Assembly: GCF_003143935.1 (NCBI RefSeq)
Contig: NZ_QFRX01000001.1
Location: forward strand, 6,832,977 to 6,896,976
Length of the DNA: 64,000 nt
Direction of reading: 5' to 3'
Origin: Streptomyces sp. Act143
GTDB lineage: Bacteria; Actinomycetota; Actinomycetes; Streptomycetales; Streptomycetaceae
Below the pieces are notes generated by a model. That model was given only the letters and a program-made list of their open reading frames with translations. It had not been told where the DNA came from and did not search any database. The position numbers and the translations under genes were made by a program. Within the stretch, counting starts at the first letter, position 1. The number at the start of each line of letters is the position of its first letter. Below are positions 1 through 8,075 of this stretch, piece by piece.

Positions 1-713
1 AGAAGACCCTCCCCAAGGCGATCAACACGCTGCCGTGGCGTATCGCGCTGTTCTACGTCGGCGCGCTCACCGTCATCCTGTGCGTGGTGAAGTGGACCGA
101 GTTCGCGCCGGGCGTCTCCCCGTTCGTCGCCGCCTTCGCCAAGATCGGCATCCCCGCGGGCGCGGGCATCGTGAACTTCGTCGTCCTCACCGCCGCGCTG
201 TCCTCCTGCAACTCCGGCATGTACTCCACGGGCCGCATGCTGCGGAACCTGGCCGACAGCGGCGAGGCCCCCGCGGCCTTCAAGAAGCTGTCGTCCACGA
301 AGACCCCGGCCCTCGGCATCACCGTCTCGGTCCTCTTCATGGGCATCGGCGTGGTCCTCAACTACATCGTCCCGGAGAAGGCCTTCGGCTACGTCACCTC
401 GGTGGCCACCGCCGCCGGCATCTGGACCTGGCTGATGATCCTGGTCAGCCATGTCCTGTACCGCCGCGCGGTCGAGGCCGGCCGGCTGCCCGCCTCGCCG
501 TTCCCGGCGCCGGGCGGCGCGAAGTGCTCGTACGTCGCCATCGCGTTCCTGCTGTTCGTCACGGGCCTCATCGCCGCCGACGCGGACTCCCGGGTCTGCC
601 TGTACGTGATGGCGGGCTGGGCGGTGGCACTGGGCATCGGCTGGGTGGCGCTGAAGAGCCGCAACCCGCAGATCGCCGCACGCCGCGAGCCGGAGTTCGA
701 AAAGGTCGGCTGA
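1..713 (+). CDS. Amino-acid permease (APC superfamily), C-terminal part
   Basis: The reading frame is open from base 3 at the window edge, so the N-terminal half lies outside. The visible ~236 residues read KTLPKAINTLPWRIALFY at the start, the conserved cytoplasmic loop and following helix of AnsP/CycA/GabP-type amino-acid:proton symporters. Several hydrophobic helices follow, with the family stretch SSCNSGMYSTGRMLRNLA between two of them. It is a cytoplasmic-membrane uptake permease for an amino acid; the substrate cannot be told from this part. A strong hairpin follows 77 bases after the stop, so it probably ends its transcript. An internal ATG at 84 gives a shorter frame, but similarity extends upstream of it, so it is not the start. 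Confidence 0.9.
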   Translation, partial: KTLPKAINTLPWRIALFYVGALTVILCVVKWTEFAPGVSPFVAAFAKIGIPAGAGIVNFVVLTAALSSCNSGMYSTGRMLRNLADSGEAPAAFKKLSSTKTPALGITVSVLFMGIGVVLNYIVPEKAFGYVTSVATAAGIWTWLMILVSHVLYRRAVEAGRLPASPFPAPGGAKCSYVAIAFLLFVTGLIAADADSRVCLYVMAGWAVALGIGWVALKSRNPQIAARREPEFEKVG

Positions 714-789
714 CCCTTCCCGCAGGACGTCCGGCACAGGGAGTGCTCGTGGAACTCTCTGTCGCTGCCGCTCAAGGCGTCCGGTATAT

Positions 790-826
790 GGGCCGTCCCG
801 TACCACCTGTCGGTACGGGGCGGCCC
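790..826. terminator. Rho-independent-type hairpin between permease and mec
   Basis: A 15-base stem (790-804 with 812-826, one mismatch) closes a 7-base loop. It lies between the permease stop and the mec start and is followed by a pyrimidine-rich stretch. It probably terminates the permease transcript. Confidence 0.65.
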
Positions 827-846
827 GTCTGCTTATCCTGACGGAC

Positions 847-1269
847 ATGCTGACCATCACCCAGGCCCTCGTCGACCAGATCGTCGCCCACGCACGCAAG
901 GATCACCCCGACGAGGCGTGCGGCGTCGTCGCGGGCCCGGCCGGCTCGGACCGACCCGAGCGCTTCATCCCGATGCTCAACGCCGCCATGTCGCCCACGT
1001 TCTACGAGTTCGACTCCGGCGACCTGCTCAAGCTCTACCGCGAGATGGACGACCGCGACGAGGAGCCGGTGGTCATCTACCACTCCCACACCGCGACCGA
1101 GGCCTACCCCTCCCGCACCGACATCTCCTACGCCAACGAGCCCGGCGCCCACTACGTCCTGGTCTCCACGGCCGACACCGACGGACTCGGCGACTTCCAG
1201 TTCCGCTCCTACCGCATCGTCGACGGCGAGGTCACCGAGGAGGACGTGGAGATCGTCGAGGCATACTGA
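847..1269 (+). CDS. mec: JAMM/MPN metalloprotease of the CysO-CysM cysteine pathway
   Basis: A 140-residue MPN+ (Mov34, M67) peptidase. The zinc motif HxHx(7)SxxD is seen as HSHTATEAYPSRTD around residues 79-92, and a glutamate near the N-terminus (DEACGVVAG) fits the JAMM catalytic Glu. In mycobacteria the equivalent Mec cleaves the C-terminal cysteine from CysO-cysteine, releasing cysteine and regenerating the sulfur carrier. The carrier and synthase (cysO, cysM) lie 1.4 kb downstream on the same strand, separated by a LacI regulator. A possible -10 (TATCCT, 834-839) is 7 bases before the ATG, so the message may be leaderless; no good ribosome site is seen. Family and motif are clear; the pathway role comes from neighbours and known homologues. 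Confidence 0.9.
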   Translation: MLTITQALVDQIVAHARKDHPDEACGVVAGPAGSDRPERFIPMLNAAMSPTFYEFDSGDLLKLYREMDDRDEEPVVIYHSHTATEAYPSRTDISYANEPGAHYVLVSTADTDGLGDFQFRSYRIVDGEVTEEDVEIVEAY

Positions 1270-1306
1270 TCACCGTATGCCCGACCAATTCTCCTGATCG
1301 GAGCCC

Positions 1307-2332
1307 GTGTTGACGCTGCGGCCGCATGGACGGCGCCCCACCATCGAGGACGTCGCCCGCCAGTCGGGGGTGTCCCGGTCCACGGTCTCGCGGGTGCTCA
1401 ACGGCGAGCCCAAGGTGCGCGCCGAGGTCGTCGAGGAGGTCCGCCGGGTCATCGCCGACCTCGGGTACGTCCCCAACCAGGCCGCCCGCCAGCTGGTCAC
1501 CCACCGCACCGGAGCCGTCGCGGTCGTCGCCGACCAGCCGGACGGCCGGCTCTTCCTCGACCCGTACTTCGACCGCCTCCTGCGCGGCATCCGCCGGGAG
1601 CTCGCACGGTACGGCGCCCAGGCGGTCCTGCTCTTCCTGGACGAGCCCGACGACCTCGCCCGGGTGGCCGACTACCTCGGCGGCAACCACGTCGACGGCG
1701 CCATCCTGTTCTCCCTGCACCCCGGCGGCCGCCTGCACGGCATGACCGACCGCCTCGACCTCCCGGTCGTCTTCGGCGGCCGGCCCCTCCTGCCCGACGG
1801 CCACAGCGTGCGCGCCCACCCCTACGTCGACGGCGACAACCGCGGCGGCGCCCGCCAGGCCGTCCGGCACCTCCTCGCCCGGGGCCGCCGTCGCGTCGCC
1901 ACCGTGACCGGCCCGCACGACCAGGAACACTCCGCCGCCGAACGCCTCGCCGGCTACCGCGAGGTCCTCCCCGACGCCCCGCCCGAGCTCGTCGAACGCG
2001 CCGACTACACCCGGCAGGGCGGCGCCCGCGCCATGACCGCGCTCCTCGACCGGTGCCCCGACCTCGACGCCGTCTTCGCCGCCTCCGACCTCATGGCCGC
2101 CGGCGCCCTGGACGTCCTGCGCGCGCACGGCCGCCGGGTGCCGGACGACGTGGCCGTCGTCGGCTTCGACGACCTGACCGAGATCGCGGAGTCCACCGAC
2201 CCGCCGCTGACCACCGTCCACCAGGACGTCGCCGAGATGGGGCGGCAGCTGGCCCGGCTGCTGTTCGACCGGGCGAGCGAGCCGGCGACGGTGGTCGTGC
2301 CGACCCGACTCACCCTGCGGGCGTCCGCCTGA
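1307..2332 (+). CDS. LacI-family transcriptional regulator
   Basis: 341 residues, normal for the family. The N-terminal helix-turn-helix and hinge are textbook: TIEDVARQSGVSRSTVSRVL, then the hinge helix ending YVPNQAARQL. The rest is a periplasmic-binding-protein-like sugar-sensing domain, with AVVGFDDLTEIA and TTVHQDVAEMG near the end. It begins 37 bases after mec. The GTG at 1307 is only 3 bases from a GGAG, so a TTG at 1310 (6 bases away) may be the real start. LacI proteins usually control sugar genes, so its place between two cysteine-pathway genes is unexpected. Its target is unknown, and no clear palindromic operator was found next to it. Confidence 0.93.
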   Translation: MLTLRPHGRRPTIEDVARQSGVSRSTVSRVLNGEPKVRAEVVEEVRRVIADLGYVPNQAARQLVTHRTGAVAVVADQPDGRLFLDPYFDRLLRGIRRELARYGAQAVLLFLDEPDDLARVADYLGGNHVDGAILFSLHPGGRLHGMTDRLDLPVVFGGRPLLPDGHSVRAHPYVDGDNRGGARQAVRHLLARGRRRVATVTGPHDQEHSAAERLAGYREVLPDAPPELVERADYTRQGGARAMTALLDRCPDLDAVFAASDLMAAGALDVLRAHGRRVPDDVAVVGFDDLTEIAESTDPPLTTVHQDVAEMGRQLARLLFDRASEPATVVVPTRLTLRASA

Positions 2333-2400
2333 GCTGTGCCGTCTCAGTCAGCGGCCGGATTCCGTCCGCCATGTGGGATCACACTCCGGGTCCCGGACCG

Positions 2401-2426
2401 GGAATCGATACGATGACCGCATGGTT
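2401..2426 (+). promoter_or_regulatory. SigR-type promoter match overlapping a housekeeping -10 upstream of cysO
   Basis: GGAAT at 2401-2405 is followed by 18 bases and then GTT at 2424-2426, matching the GGAAT-N18/19-GTT consensus of the thiol-stress sigma factor SigR of Streptomyces. Inside it, TACGAT (2409-2414) is a fair housekeeping -10, placed 6 bases before the ATG of the leader peptide. The two promoters would start transcripts at different points relative to the leader. cysM belongs to the SigR regulon in S. coelicolor as I recall; the match is seen, the activity is inferred. Confidence 0.6.
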
Positions 2427-2516
2427 TTCCACGACGTGAGCGAAAAGACGCCGGGCATGCTGCTCGTGGCGCGGCTGCACGTCGACCTGTGCAGGCTCGC
2501 CAGCGCCATCTGTTGA
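2421..2516 (+). CDS. Cysteine-type leader peptide ahead of cysO-cysM
   Basis: A 31-codon frame (ATG 2421, stop TGA 2514) whose last residues are HVDLCRLASAIC. The pattern (R/H)VDLxRxxSAxC, ending in Cys directly before the stop, is the signature of actinobacterial leader peptides found ahead of sulfur and cysteine genes, thought to sense cysteine through ribosome stalling. An internal ATG at 2457 would give a 19-residue version with the same tail. It may be translated from a leaderless transcript (TACGAT -10 six bases upstream). It lies 116 bases before cysO. Too short for routine gene finding; the tail motif makes it convincing. Confidence 0.8.
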   Translation: MVFHDVSEKTPGMLLVARLHVDLCRLASAIC

Positions 2517-2632
2517 CGCTGCCCCCTGCCGCCGTACGGCCGTGAGCCGCGGCGCGCACACGCACCACCCGCCGCTGTATCTGCGCTGCCGCGCGCCACC
2601 GACCAGACACCATCCGACAGGAGCCCGCAACC

Positions 2633-2911
2633 ATGGCCATCGAGGTCCGCATCCCGACCATCCTCCGCACGTACACCGACGGACAGAAGGCCGTGGAGGG
2701 CACCGGGGACACCCTCGCCGAGCTCTTCACCGACCTCGAGACCCGGCACACGGGCATCCACGCCCGCATCGTGGACGGCGGCGAGCTGCGCCGCTTCGTC
2801 AACGTCTACCTCAACGACGAGGACGTCCGCTTCCTCGACGGCATCAACACCAAGCTCACCGACGGCGACAACGTCACGATCCTGCCGGCCGTGGCCGGCG
2901 GTATGGCCTGA
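2633..2911 (+). CDS. cysO: CysO/MoaD-ThiS family sulfur-carrier protein
   Basis: 92 residues with a ubiquitin-like beta-grasp fold pattern, ending in the family diglycine region: ...VTILPAVAGGMA. In M. tuberculosis CysO also ends beyond the Gly-Gly, and the protease Mec can trim or cleave there. It carries sulfur as a C-terminal thiocarboxylate and donates it to O-phosphoserine bound on CysM. The start has an AGGAG 8 bases upstream. cysM begins 5 bases after its stop, so the two are co-transcribed and probably translationally coupled. Upstream lie the leader peptide and SigR-type promoter, suggesting control by cysteine and thiol stress. Two extra residues follow the diglycine, so processing may be needed. 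Confidence 0.92.
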   Translation: MAIEVRIPTILRTYTDGQKAVEGTGDTLAELFTDLETRHTGIHARIVDGGELRRFVNVYLNDEDVRFLDGINTKLTDGDNVTILPAVAGGMA

Positions 2912-2916
2912 TCCGG

Positions 2917-3867
2917 ATGCGTTACGACTCCCCGCTCGCCGCGGTCGGCAACACCCCCCTGGTGTGCCTGCCGCGGCTCTCGCCGTCCGAGGACGTCCGC
3001 ATCTGGGCCAAGCTGGAGGACCGCAACCCCACCGGCTCGGTCAAGGACCGCCCGGCCCTGCACATGATCGAGCAGGCGGAGAAGGACGGCCGCCTGACGC
3101 CCGGCTGCACGATCCTGGAACCGACCAGCGGCAACACCGGCATCTCGCTGGCCATGGCCGCCAGGCTCAAGGGCTACCGCATCGTCTGCGTGATGCCCGA
3201 GAACACCTCCCAGGAACGCCGCGACCTGCTCGCCATGTGGGGCGCCGAGATCATCTCCTCCCCGGCCGCGGGCGGCTCCAACACCGCCGTGCGCGTCGCC
3301 AAGGAGCTCGCCGCCGAGCACCCCGACTGGGTGATGCTCTACCAGTACGGCAACCCGGACAATGCGGGCGCCCACTACGCCACCACCGGCCCGGAGATCC
3401 TCGCCGACCTCCCGTCCATCACCCACTTCGTCGCGGGCCTCGGCACCACCGGCACCCTGATGGGCGTCGGCCGCTACCTGCGCGAGCACAAGCCGGACGT
3501 CAGGATCGTCGCCGCCGAGCCGCGCTACGACGACCTGGTGTACGGCCTGCGCAACCTCGACGAGGGCTTCGTGCCCGAGCTGTACGAGGCCGCGGTCCTC
3601 ACCACCCGTTTCTCGGTCGGCTCCGCCGACGCGGTCACCCGCACCCGCGAACTCCTCCAGCAGGAGGGCATCTTCGCGGGCGTCTCCACGGGCGCCGCGC
3701 TGCACGCCGCGATCGGCATGGGCAAGAAGGCGGTGAAGGCGGGGGAGTCCGCCGACATCGTGTTCGTGGTCGCCGACGGCGGCTGGAAGTACCTGTCGAC
3801 GGGCGTGTACACGGCGGCGACGACCGAAGAGGCCATCGAGACGCTCCAGGGACAGCTCTGGGCGTGA
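2917..3867 (+). CDS. cysM: CysO-dependent O-phosphoserine sulfhydrylase (cysteine synthase CysM)
   Basis: 316 residues, a fold-type II PLP enzyme. The PLP lysine lies in NPTGSVKDRPA (about residues 37-47) and the phosphate-binding loop is TSGNTG; the C-terminal half has the FAGVSTGAALHAA glycine loop. M. tuberculosis CysM (about 323 residues) uses CysO thiocarboxylate with O-phosphoserine, and adjacency to cysO argues for the same chemistry here rather than the sulfide-using CysK reaction. The ATG at 2917 follows cysO by 5 bases; the upstream open frame is just intergenic. It is last in the group: the next gene is convergent and its stop lies only 4 bases away. Confidence 0.95.
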   Translation: MRYDSPLAAVGNTPLVCLPRLSPSEDVRIWAKLEDRNPTGSVKDRPALHMIEQAEKDGRLTPGCTILEPTSGNTGISLAMAARLKGYRIVCVMPENTSQERRDLLAMWGAEIISSPAAGGSNTAVRVAKELAAEHPDWVMLYQYGNPDNAGAHYATTGPEILADLPSITHFVAGLGTTGTLMGVGRYLREHKPDVRIVAAEPRYDDLVYGLRNLDEGFVPELYEAAVLTTRFSVGSADAVTRTRELLQQEGIFAGVSTGAALHAAIGMGKKAVKAGESADIVFVVADGGWKYLSTGVYTAATTEEAIETLQGQLWA

Positions 3868-3871
3868 TCCG

Positions 3872-4327
3872 CTACGTCGCCAGGTGACGGACCTGGTCCC
3901 ACAGGACCGGGTCCACCACTCCCACCCGGCGCCGGAAGTCCCCCACCGGCACCTCGCGCAGTTCGTCCGTCTCCAGGAAGCTCGCGCGCCCCTGGGCGTC
4001 GCCCACCGCACCCGGCGGCAGCGGGATCACCCCGGCCCGCTCGTCGTGGTACTTGCTGGTGATCTTCGCGACGACCGCCCGCCGCCCGCGCACCGCCAGC
4101 ACCAGACACGGCCGGTCCTTGGCGCCGGGCCCGTCCTCGAACGGCACGATCGCCCACCAGATCTCCGCGGGCCGCGGACGCGCGCCGGCGCCCCGCGTAC
4201 CGGGCCGCCCCGGCGGACGCGTACGCCGTCCCTCCGGCCGCCGCCCCCGCCCCCACCCGTCGACGAGCGTGGCGACCAGCGCGAGCAGCACCACCGCCGC
4301 GAGCGCCAGCCACCAGGACGTGTCCAT
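3872..4327 (-). CDS. Membrane-anchored PemK/MazF-like protein
   Basis: 151 residues. Residues 4-22 form one hydrophobic segment (WWLALAAVVLLALVATLV), followed by a basic Arg/Gly-rich linker and then a PemK/MazF-type SH3-like barrel: RPAEIWWAIVPFEDGPGAKDRPCLVL, then KITSKYHD and a Pro-rich strand. MazF-type toxins are cytosolic and paired with an antitoxin; here there is a membrane anchor and no antitoxin gene alongside. A housekeeping role is therefore as likely as RNase activity. The start is the ATG at 4327, because sequence further upstream has no family character. The gene is convergent with cysM (4-base gap) and divergent from the next gene. Confidence 0.75.
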   Translation of the reverse strand: MDTSWWLALAAVVLLALVATLVDGWGRGRRPEGRRTRPPGRPGTRGAGARPRPAEIWWAIVPFEDGPGAKDRPCLVLAVRGRRAVVAKITSKYHDERAGVIPLPPGAVGDAQGRASFLETDELREVPVGDFRRRVGVVDPVLWDQVRHLAT

Positions 4328-4541
4328 AGGGACGACGTTACCGGCGCACGATCCACACCGCGCGCCTTCTCGCGATCCGCACGCGCCCCCGGTCCAGCCG
4401 AACCGGTGACACCACAGGTGAGTTCGCCCACAACAGCCCTTGGCGGAGGAGCGACAGGGGGTTTTGCGCCTTACGCTCGACGGACCGCACGACCCCCGAC
4501 GCACCCACTCTCTTCATCCCGCCAGCGGAGGTTTCTGCTTC

Positions 4542-5294
4542 ATGAAGCTCACCGTCGTCGGCTGCTCGGGGTCGTTCCCGTCCGCGGAATCGGCCTGCTC
4601 GAGCTACCTCGTAGAGGCCGACGGCTTCCGGCTGCTTCTCGACATGGGCAACGGTGCCCTGGGCGAGTTGCAGCGCCACTGCGGTCTCTACGACCTCGAC
4701 GCGATCTTCCTCAGCCATCTGCACGCCGACCACTGCATCGACATGTGCGCGTACTTCGTCGCGCGCTACTACCGCCACGACGGCGGCCGCTGCGCCCCGA
4801 TCCCGGTCTACGGCCCCGAGGGCACCGAGCACCGCCTCACCACGGCCTACGCCGACACCCCCACCGCCTCCTCGATGAGCGAGGTCTTCGACTTCCACAC
4901 GGTCAAGCCGTCCACCTTCGAGGTCGGCCCGTTCACGGTGCACACCGAACGCGTGGCCCACCCGGTCGAGGCCTACGGCATCCGTGTCGAACACGGCGGC
5001 AAGTCCCTCACCTACTCCGGCGACACGGGCGTCACCCCCGTGCTGGAGGAACTCGCCCGCGACACCGACCTGTTCCTCTGCGAGGCCGCGTTCACCCACG
5101 GCAAGGAGGACATCCCCGACCTGCACCTCAACGGCCGCGAGGCGGGTCAGACGGCGGCCCGGGCGGGCGCGCGGCGCCTGGTCCTCACCCACATCCCCCC
5201 GTGGACCGACCCGCAGGTCAACCTGGCCGACGCCCGTGCGGTGTTCGACGGCCCGGTGGAGCTGGCGGCGCCGCGGGTGTCGTACGAGATCTGA
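4542..5294 (+). CDS. MBL-fold metal-dependent hydrolase (RNase Z-like branch)
   Basis: 250 residues of metallo-beta-lactamase fold. The dizinc signature is FLSHLHADHCID (HxHxDH) at about residues 61-71; further ligands are in LTYSGDTGV (Asp) and LVLTHIPPW (His). Opening strand MKLTVVGCSGSFP is typical of small RNase Z/phosphodiesterase-like members. It lacks the long exosite arm of tRNA RNase Z, so the substrate is uncertain (phosphodiester or a small metabolite). An AGCGGAGG lies about 10 bases before the ATG. A strong hairpin directly follows the gene. It stands alone between the cysteine genes and the PTS locus. Confidence 0.88.
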   Translation: MKLTVVGCSGSFPSAESACSSYLVEADGFRLLLDMGNGALGELQRHCGLYDLDAIFLSHLHADHCIDMCAYFVARYYRHDGGRCAPIPVYGPEGTEHRLTTAYADTPTASSMSEVFDFHTVKPSTFEVGPFTVHTERVAHPVEAYGIRVEHGGKSLTYSGDTGVTPVLEELARDTDLFLCEAAFTHGKEDIPDLHLNGREAGQTAARAGARRLVLTHIPPWTDPQVNLADARAVFDGPVELAAPRVSYEI

Positions 5295-5311
5295 CCGCCC
5301 GTACGTGCACG

Positions 5312-5344
5312 AAGGCCCCGGTACCTCTTCGGTACCGGGGCCTT
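5312..5344. terminator. Bidirectional hairpin terminator
   Basis: A perfect 14-base stem (5312-5325 with 5331-5344) closes a 5-base loop and begins AAGG / ends CCTT, so it can act on both strands. It separates the convergent MBL hydrolase and nagE2 genes. Confidence 0.85.
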
Positions 5345-5360
5345 GGTCATCGGAGGAGCC

Positions 5361-6611
5361 TCACGCCTTCGTGAGGTCCTCGACCTCCTCGTCGGGCTCG
5401 CGGCCCGGGGTGGGGATGTTCCACTTGACGATGGCGAAGCGGAACACGACGTAGTAGATCGCGGCGAAGACCAGGCCGATCGGGATGATCATCCAGGGCT
5501 TGGTCGCCAGGTTCCAGTTGAGGAAGTAGTCGATCGCGCCCGCCGAGAAGCTGAAGCCGTGGTGGACACCCAGTGCCCAGGTGACGGCCATGGACAGGGC
5601 GGTCAGGACCGCGTGGATGACGTACAGCGCCGGCGCGATGAACATGAACGCGAACTCGATCGGCTCGGTGATGCCGGTGACGAACGAGGTCAGCGCGAGC
5701 GAGATCATCATGCCGCCGACGGCCTTGCGGCGCTCCGGACGGGCCGTGTGCGTGATCGCCAGCGCGGCGGCCGGGAGGGCGAACATCATGATCGGGAAGA
5801 AACCGGTCATGAACTGACCCGCGGTCGGGTCGCCGTGGAAGAAGCGCGGCAGGTCACCGTGCCAGACGGCACCGGCGGAGTCCTTGAAGGAGCCGATCTC
5901 CTGCCAGGCCACCGTGTTGACGAACTGGTGCATGCCGACCGGCAGCAGCGCACGGTTGATCGCGCCGAAGATGCCCGCGCCGACCGCGCCGAGGCCGGTC
6001 ATCCACTCGCCGAAGTTGGTGATCACGTCACCGATGGGCTCCCAGACCAGGCCGAAGAAGACACCGATGCCGGTGCCGATGAAGGCCATCAGGATCGGGA
6101 CCAGTCGGCGGCCGTTGAAGAAGCCCAGCCAGTCGGGCAGCTTGGTGCGGTGGAACCGCTGCCAGACGACGGCGGATATGAGGCCCATGATGATGCCGCC
6201 GAAGACCTTCGGGTCGTTGTAGGTGGCGGCGACGTCGGCGCCCTTGGTGACCTTGGCCTCGGTGATCGGGAACGCGGTCAGGACGTTCTTGTAGACGAGA
6301 AAGCCCACCAGCGCGGCGAGTGCGGTCGAGCCGTCGGCCTTCTTGGCGAAGCCGATGGCGATGCCGACGCAGAACAGCAGGGGCAGGTTGGCGAAGACGG
6401 CGTCGCCGGCGGTGGCGAACACGTCCGCGACCTTGCCCCAGCCCAGGCCGTCCTTGCCGAAGACATCGGGCTGCCCGAGCCGCAGCAGGATGCCCGCGGC
6501 CGGCAGCACGGCGATCGGCAGCTGGAGGCTGCGGCCGACCTTCTGAAGGCCCTGGAAAAGGCCGGATCCCCGCCTCTTTGCGGGGGCCGCCGATGCGGTG
6601 GCGGTGCTCAT
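5361..6611 (-). CDS. nagE2: PTS EIIC permease for N-acetylglucosamine
   Basis: 416 residues with about ten membrane helices. It opens with FQGLQKVGRSLQLPIAVLPAAGIL, the hallmark start of glucose/GlcNAc-family EIIC proteins, and contains GITEPIEFAFMF, the conserved sugar-channel signature. It has no EIIA or EIIB domain; the matching EIIB is nagF nearby. It imports GlcNAc, phosphorylating it through the PTS chain, which in Streptomyces ties chitin degradation to development. The start at 6611 has a GGAGG 4 bases upstream. Two DasR-type operators lie just upstream of the start. Assignment as nagE2 (rather than nagE1) follows the S. coelicolor order, where nagE2 lies next to the MBL gene. Confidence 0.93.
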   Translation of the reverse strand: MSTATASAAPAKRRGSGLFQGLQKVGRSLQLPIAVLPAAGILLRLGQPDVFGKDGLGWGKVADVFATAGDAVFANLPLLFCVGIAIGFAKKADGSTALAALVGFLVYKNVLTAFPITEAKVTKGADVAATYNDPKVFGGIIMGLISAVVWQRFHRTKLPDWLGFFNGRRLVPILMAFIGTGIGVFFGLVWEPIGDVITNFGEWMTGLGAVGAGIFGAINRALLPVGMHQFVNTVAWQEIGSFKDSAGAVWHGDLPRFFHGDPTAGQFMTGFFPIMMFALPAAALAITHTARPERRKAVGGMMISLALTSFVTGITEPIEFAFMFIAPALYVIHAVLTALSMAVTWALGVHHGFSFSAGAIDYFLNWNLATKPWMIIPIGLVFAAIYYVVFRFAIVKWNIPTPGREPDEEVEDLTKA

Positions 6612-6629
6612 ACTTCCTCCATCGGGTGG

Positions 6630-6658
6630 TGGTCTACACCACTCAGTGGTGTAGACCT
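6630..6658 (-). promoter_or_regulatory. Tandem DasR operators (dre sites) upstream of nagE2
   Basis: TGGTCTACACCA (6630-6641) and TGGTGTAGACCT (6647-6658) lie 17 bases apart, i.e. nearly on opposite faces of the helix. Each is close to the dre core TGGTCTAGACCA bound by the GntR repressor DasR (1 and 2 mismatches). They sit 19-47 bases before the nagE2 start, so DasR would block transcription until glucosamine-6-phosphate releases it. Confidence 0.85.
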
Positions 6659-6763
6659 GTTGTAGCACGATGAAGGTGACGTAAGGAACCCACGATTCCG
6701 TGACGGGAACCGTGGGTTCTGTAACCGCGTTGAAGAAGGGTCTTCTGCCCTGGACGTCCGGCC

Positions 6764-8053
6764 TCAGACCTTCGTCACGTCCTCGATCTCCTCCTCCGGC
6801 TCCCGCCCCGGAGTCTTCAGATCGAACCTGGTGATCGCGAAGCGGAAGATCACGTAGTACACCGCCGCGAAGCACAACCCGATCGGGATGATCGCCCACG
6901 GTTTGGTCGCCAGGTTCCAGTTGATGATGTAGTCGATCAGGCCGGCCGAGAAGCTGAACCCGTCGTGCACCCCGAGCCCCCACGTCACCGCCATCGAGAC
7001 ACCCGTCAGCACCGTGTGCACCGCGTACAGCACCGGCGCGATGAACAGGAACGAGTACTCGATCGGCTCGGTGATGCCGGTGACGAACGACGTCAGCGCG
7101 ACCGACAGCATCAGACCGCCGACCTCCTTGCGCCGGTGCGGCTTCGCGCAGTGCGTGATCGCCAGGGCCGCCGCCGGGAGGGCGAACATCATGATCGGGA
7201 AGAACCCGGACGTGAACTGCCCCGCGTTCGGGTCGCCCGCCAGGAACATGTTGATGTCACCGTGCACCTCGGTGCCGTCCGGCTTGGTGAACGTCCCGAA
7301 CTGGAACCAGATGGGCACGTTCAGGAACTGGTGCAGCCCGATCACCAGCAACGCCCGGTTCGCCACACCGAAGATGCCCGCGCCCCACGCGCCCGCGTCG
7401 CTCAGCCAGTCGCTGAAGTTCTCCAGCCCGTCACCGATCGGCGGCCAGATCCACAGGCACAGCGCCGCGAACACGATCGCCACGAACGCCATGATGATCG
7501 GCACCAGTCGGCGCCCGTTGAAGAAGCCGAGCCAGTCCACCAGCTTCGTACGGTGATAGCGCGCCCAGAAGAACGCCGCCATCAGCCCCATCACGATGCC
7601 GCCGAACACCCCGGGATTCTGGTAGGTGAAGGCGCTGACCGTGCCGTCCGCCGCCTGGCAGCCGGTGACGATCACCTTCGCACCCGCCGCACAGTCCTCC
7701 GGGAACTGCCGCAGCACGTTGTAGTAGACGAGGAACCCGGCGACCGCCGCCAGCGCCGTCGACCCGTCCGACTTCTTCGCCATGCCGATGGCCACACCCA
7801 CGCAGAACAGCAGCGGCAGCCCCAGCGACCCGTCGAGCAGCGCACCGCCCGCACCCGCCATCACCTTGGAGACGTTCGTCCAGCCCAGCCCGTCGTCCCC
7901 GAACACATCCGGCTGACCGAGCCGGTTGAGGATGCCCGCGGCCGGCAGCACCGCGATCGGCAGCTGAAGACTGCGGCCCATCTTCTGCAGTCCCTGGAAC
8001 GCCGACTGCCACCGCCGGCGCGCGGGAGGGGTCTCAGTGGTCTCAGAACTCAT
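6764..8053 (-). CDS. nagE1: PTS EIIC permease, GlcNAc family (second copy)
   Basis: 429 residues, a close paralogue of the preceding EIIC: same opening FQGLQKMGRSLQLPIAVLPAAG and same GITEPIEYSFLFIAP signature. It differs by a longer loop around residues 115-140 containing two cysteines (EDCAAGAKVIVTGCQ), possibly an extracellular disulfide. The two permeases end in near-identical acidic tails (TPGREPDEEVEDLTKA versus TPGREPEEEIEDVTKV), pointing to a tandem duplication. The start at 8053 is chosen because upstream frame has no similarity. It diverges from nagF over a 127-base region holding one dre site. In S. coelicolor only NagE2 is needed for GlcNAc uptake, so this copy may have another substrate or a minor role. 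Confidence 0.9.
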   Translation of the reverse strand: MSSETTETPPARRRWQSAFQGLQKMGRSLQLPIAVLPAAGILNRLGQPDVFGDDGLGWTNVSKVMAGAGGALLDGSLGLPLLFCVGVAIGMAKKSDGSTALAAVAGFLVYYNVLRQFPEDCAAGAKVIVTGCQAADGTVSAFTYQNPGVFGGIVMGLMAAFFWARYHRTKLVDWLGFFNGRRLVPIIMAFVAIVFAALCLWIWPPIGDGLENFSDWLSDAGAWGAGIFGVANRALLVIGLHQFLNVPIWFQFGTFTKPDGTEVHGDINMFLAGDPNAGQFTSGFFPIMMFALPAAALAITHCAKPHRRKEVGGLMLSVALTSFVTGITEPIEYSFLFIAPVLYAVHTVLTGVSMAVTWGLGVHDGFSFSAGLIDYIINWNLATKPWAIIPIGLCFAAVYYVIFRFAITRFDLKTPGREPEEEIEDVTKV

Positions 8054-8075
8054 GAGTTGGCGACCGCCTGTCAGG

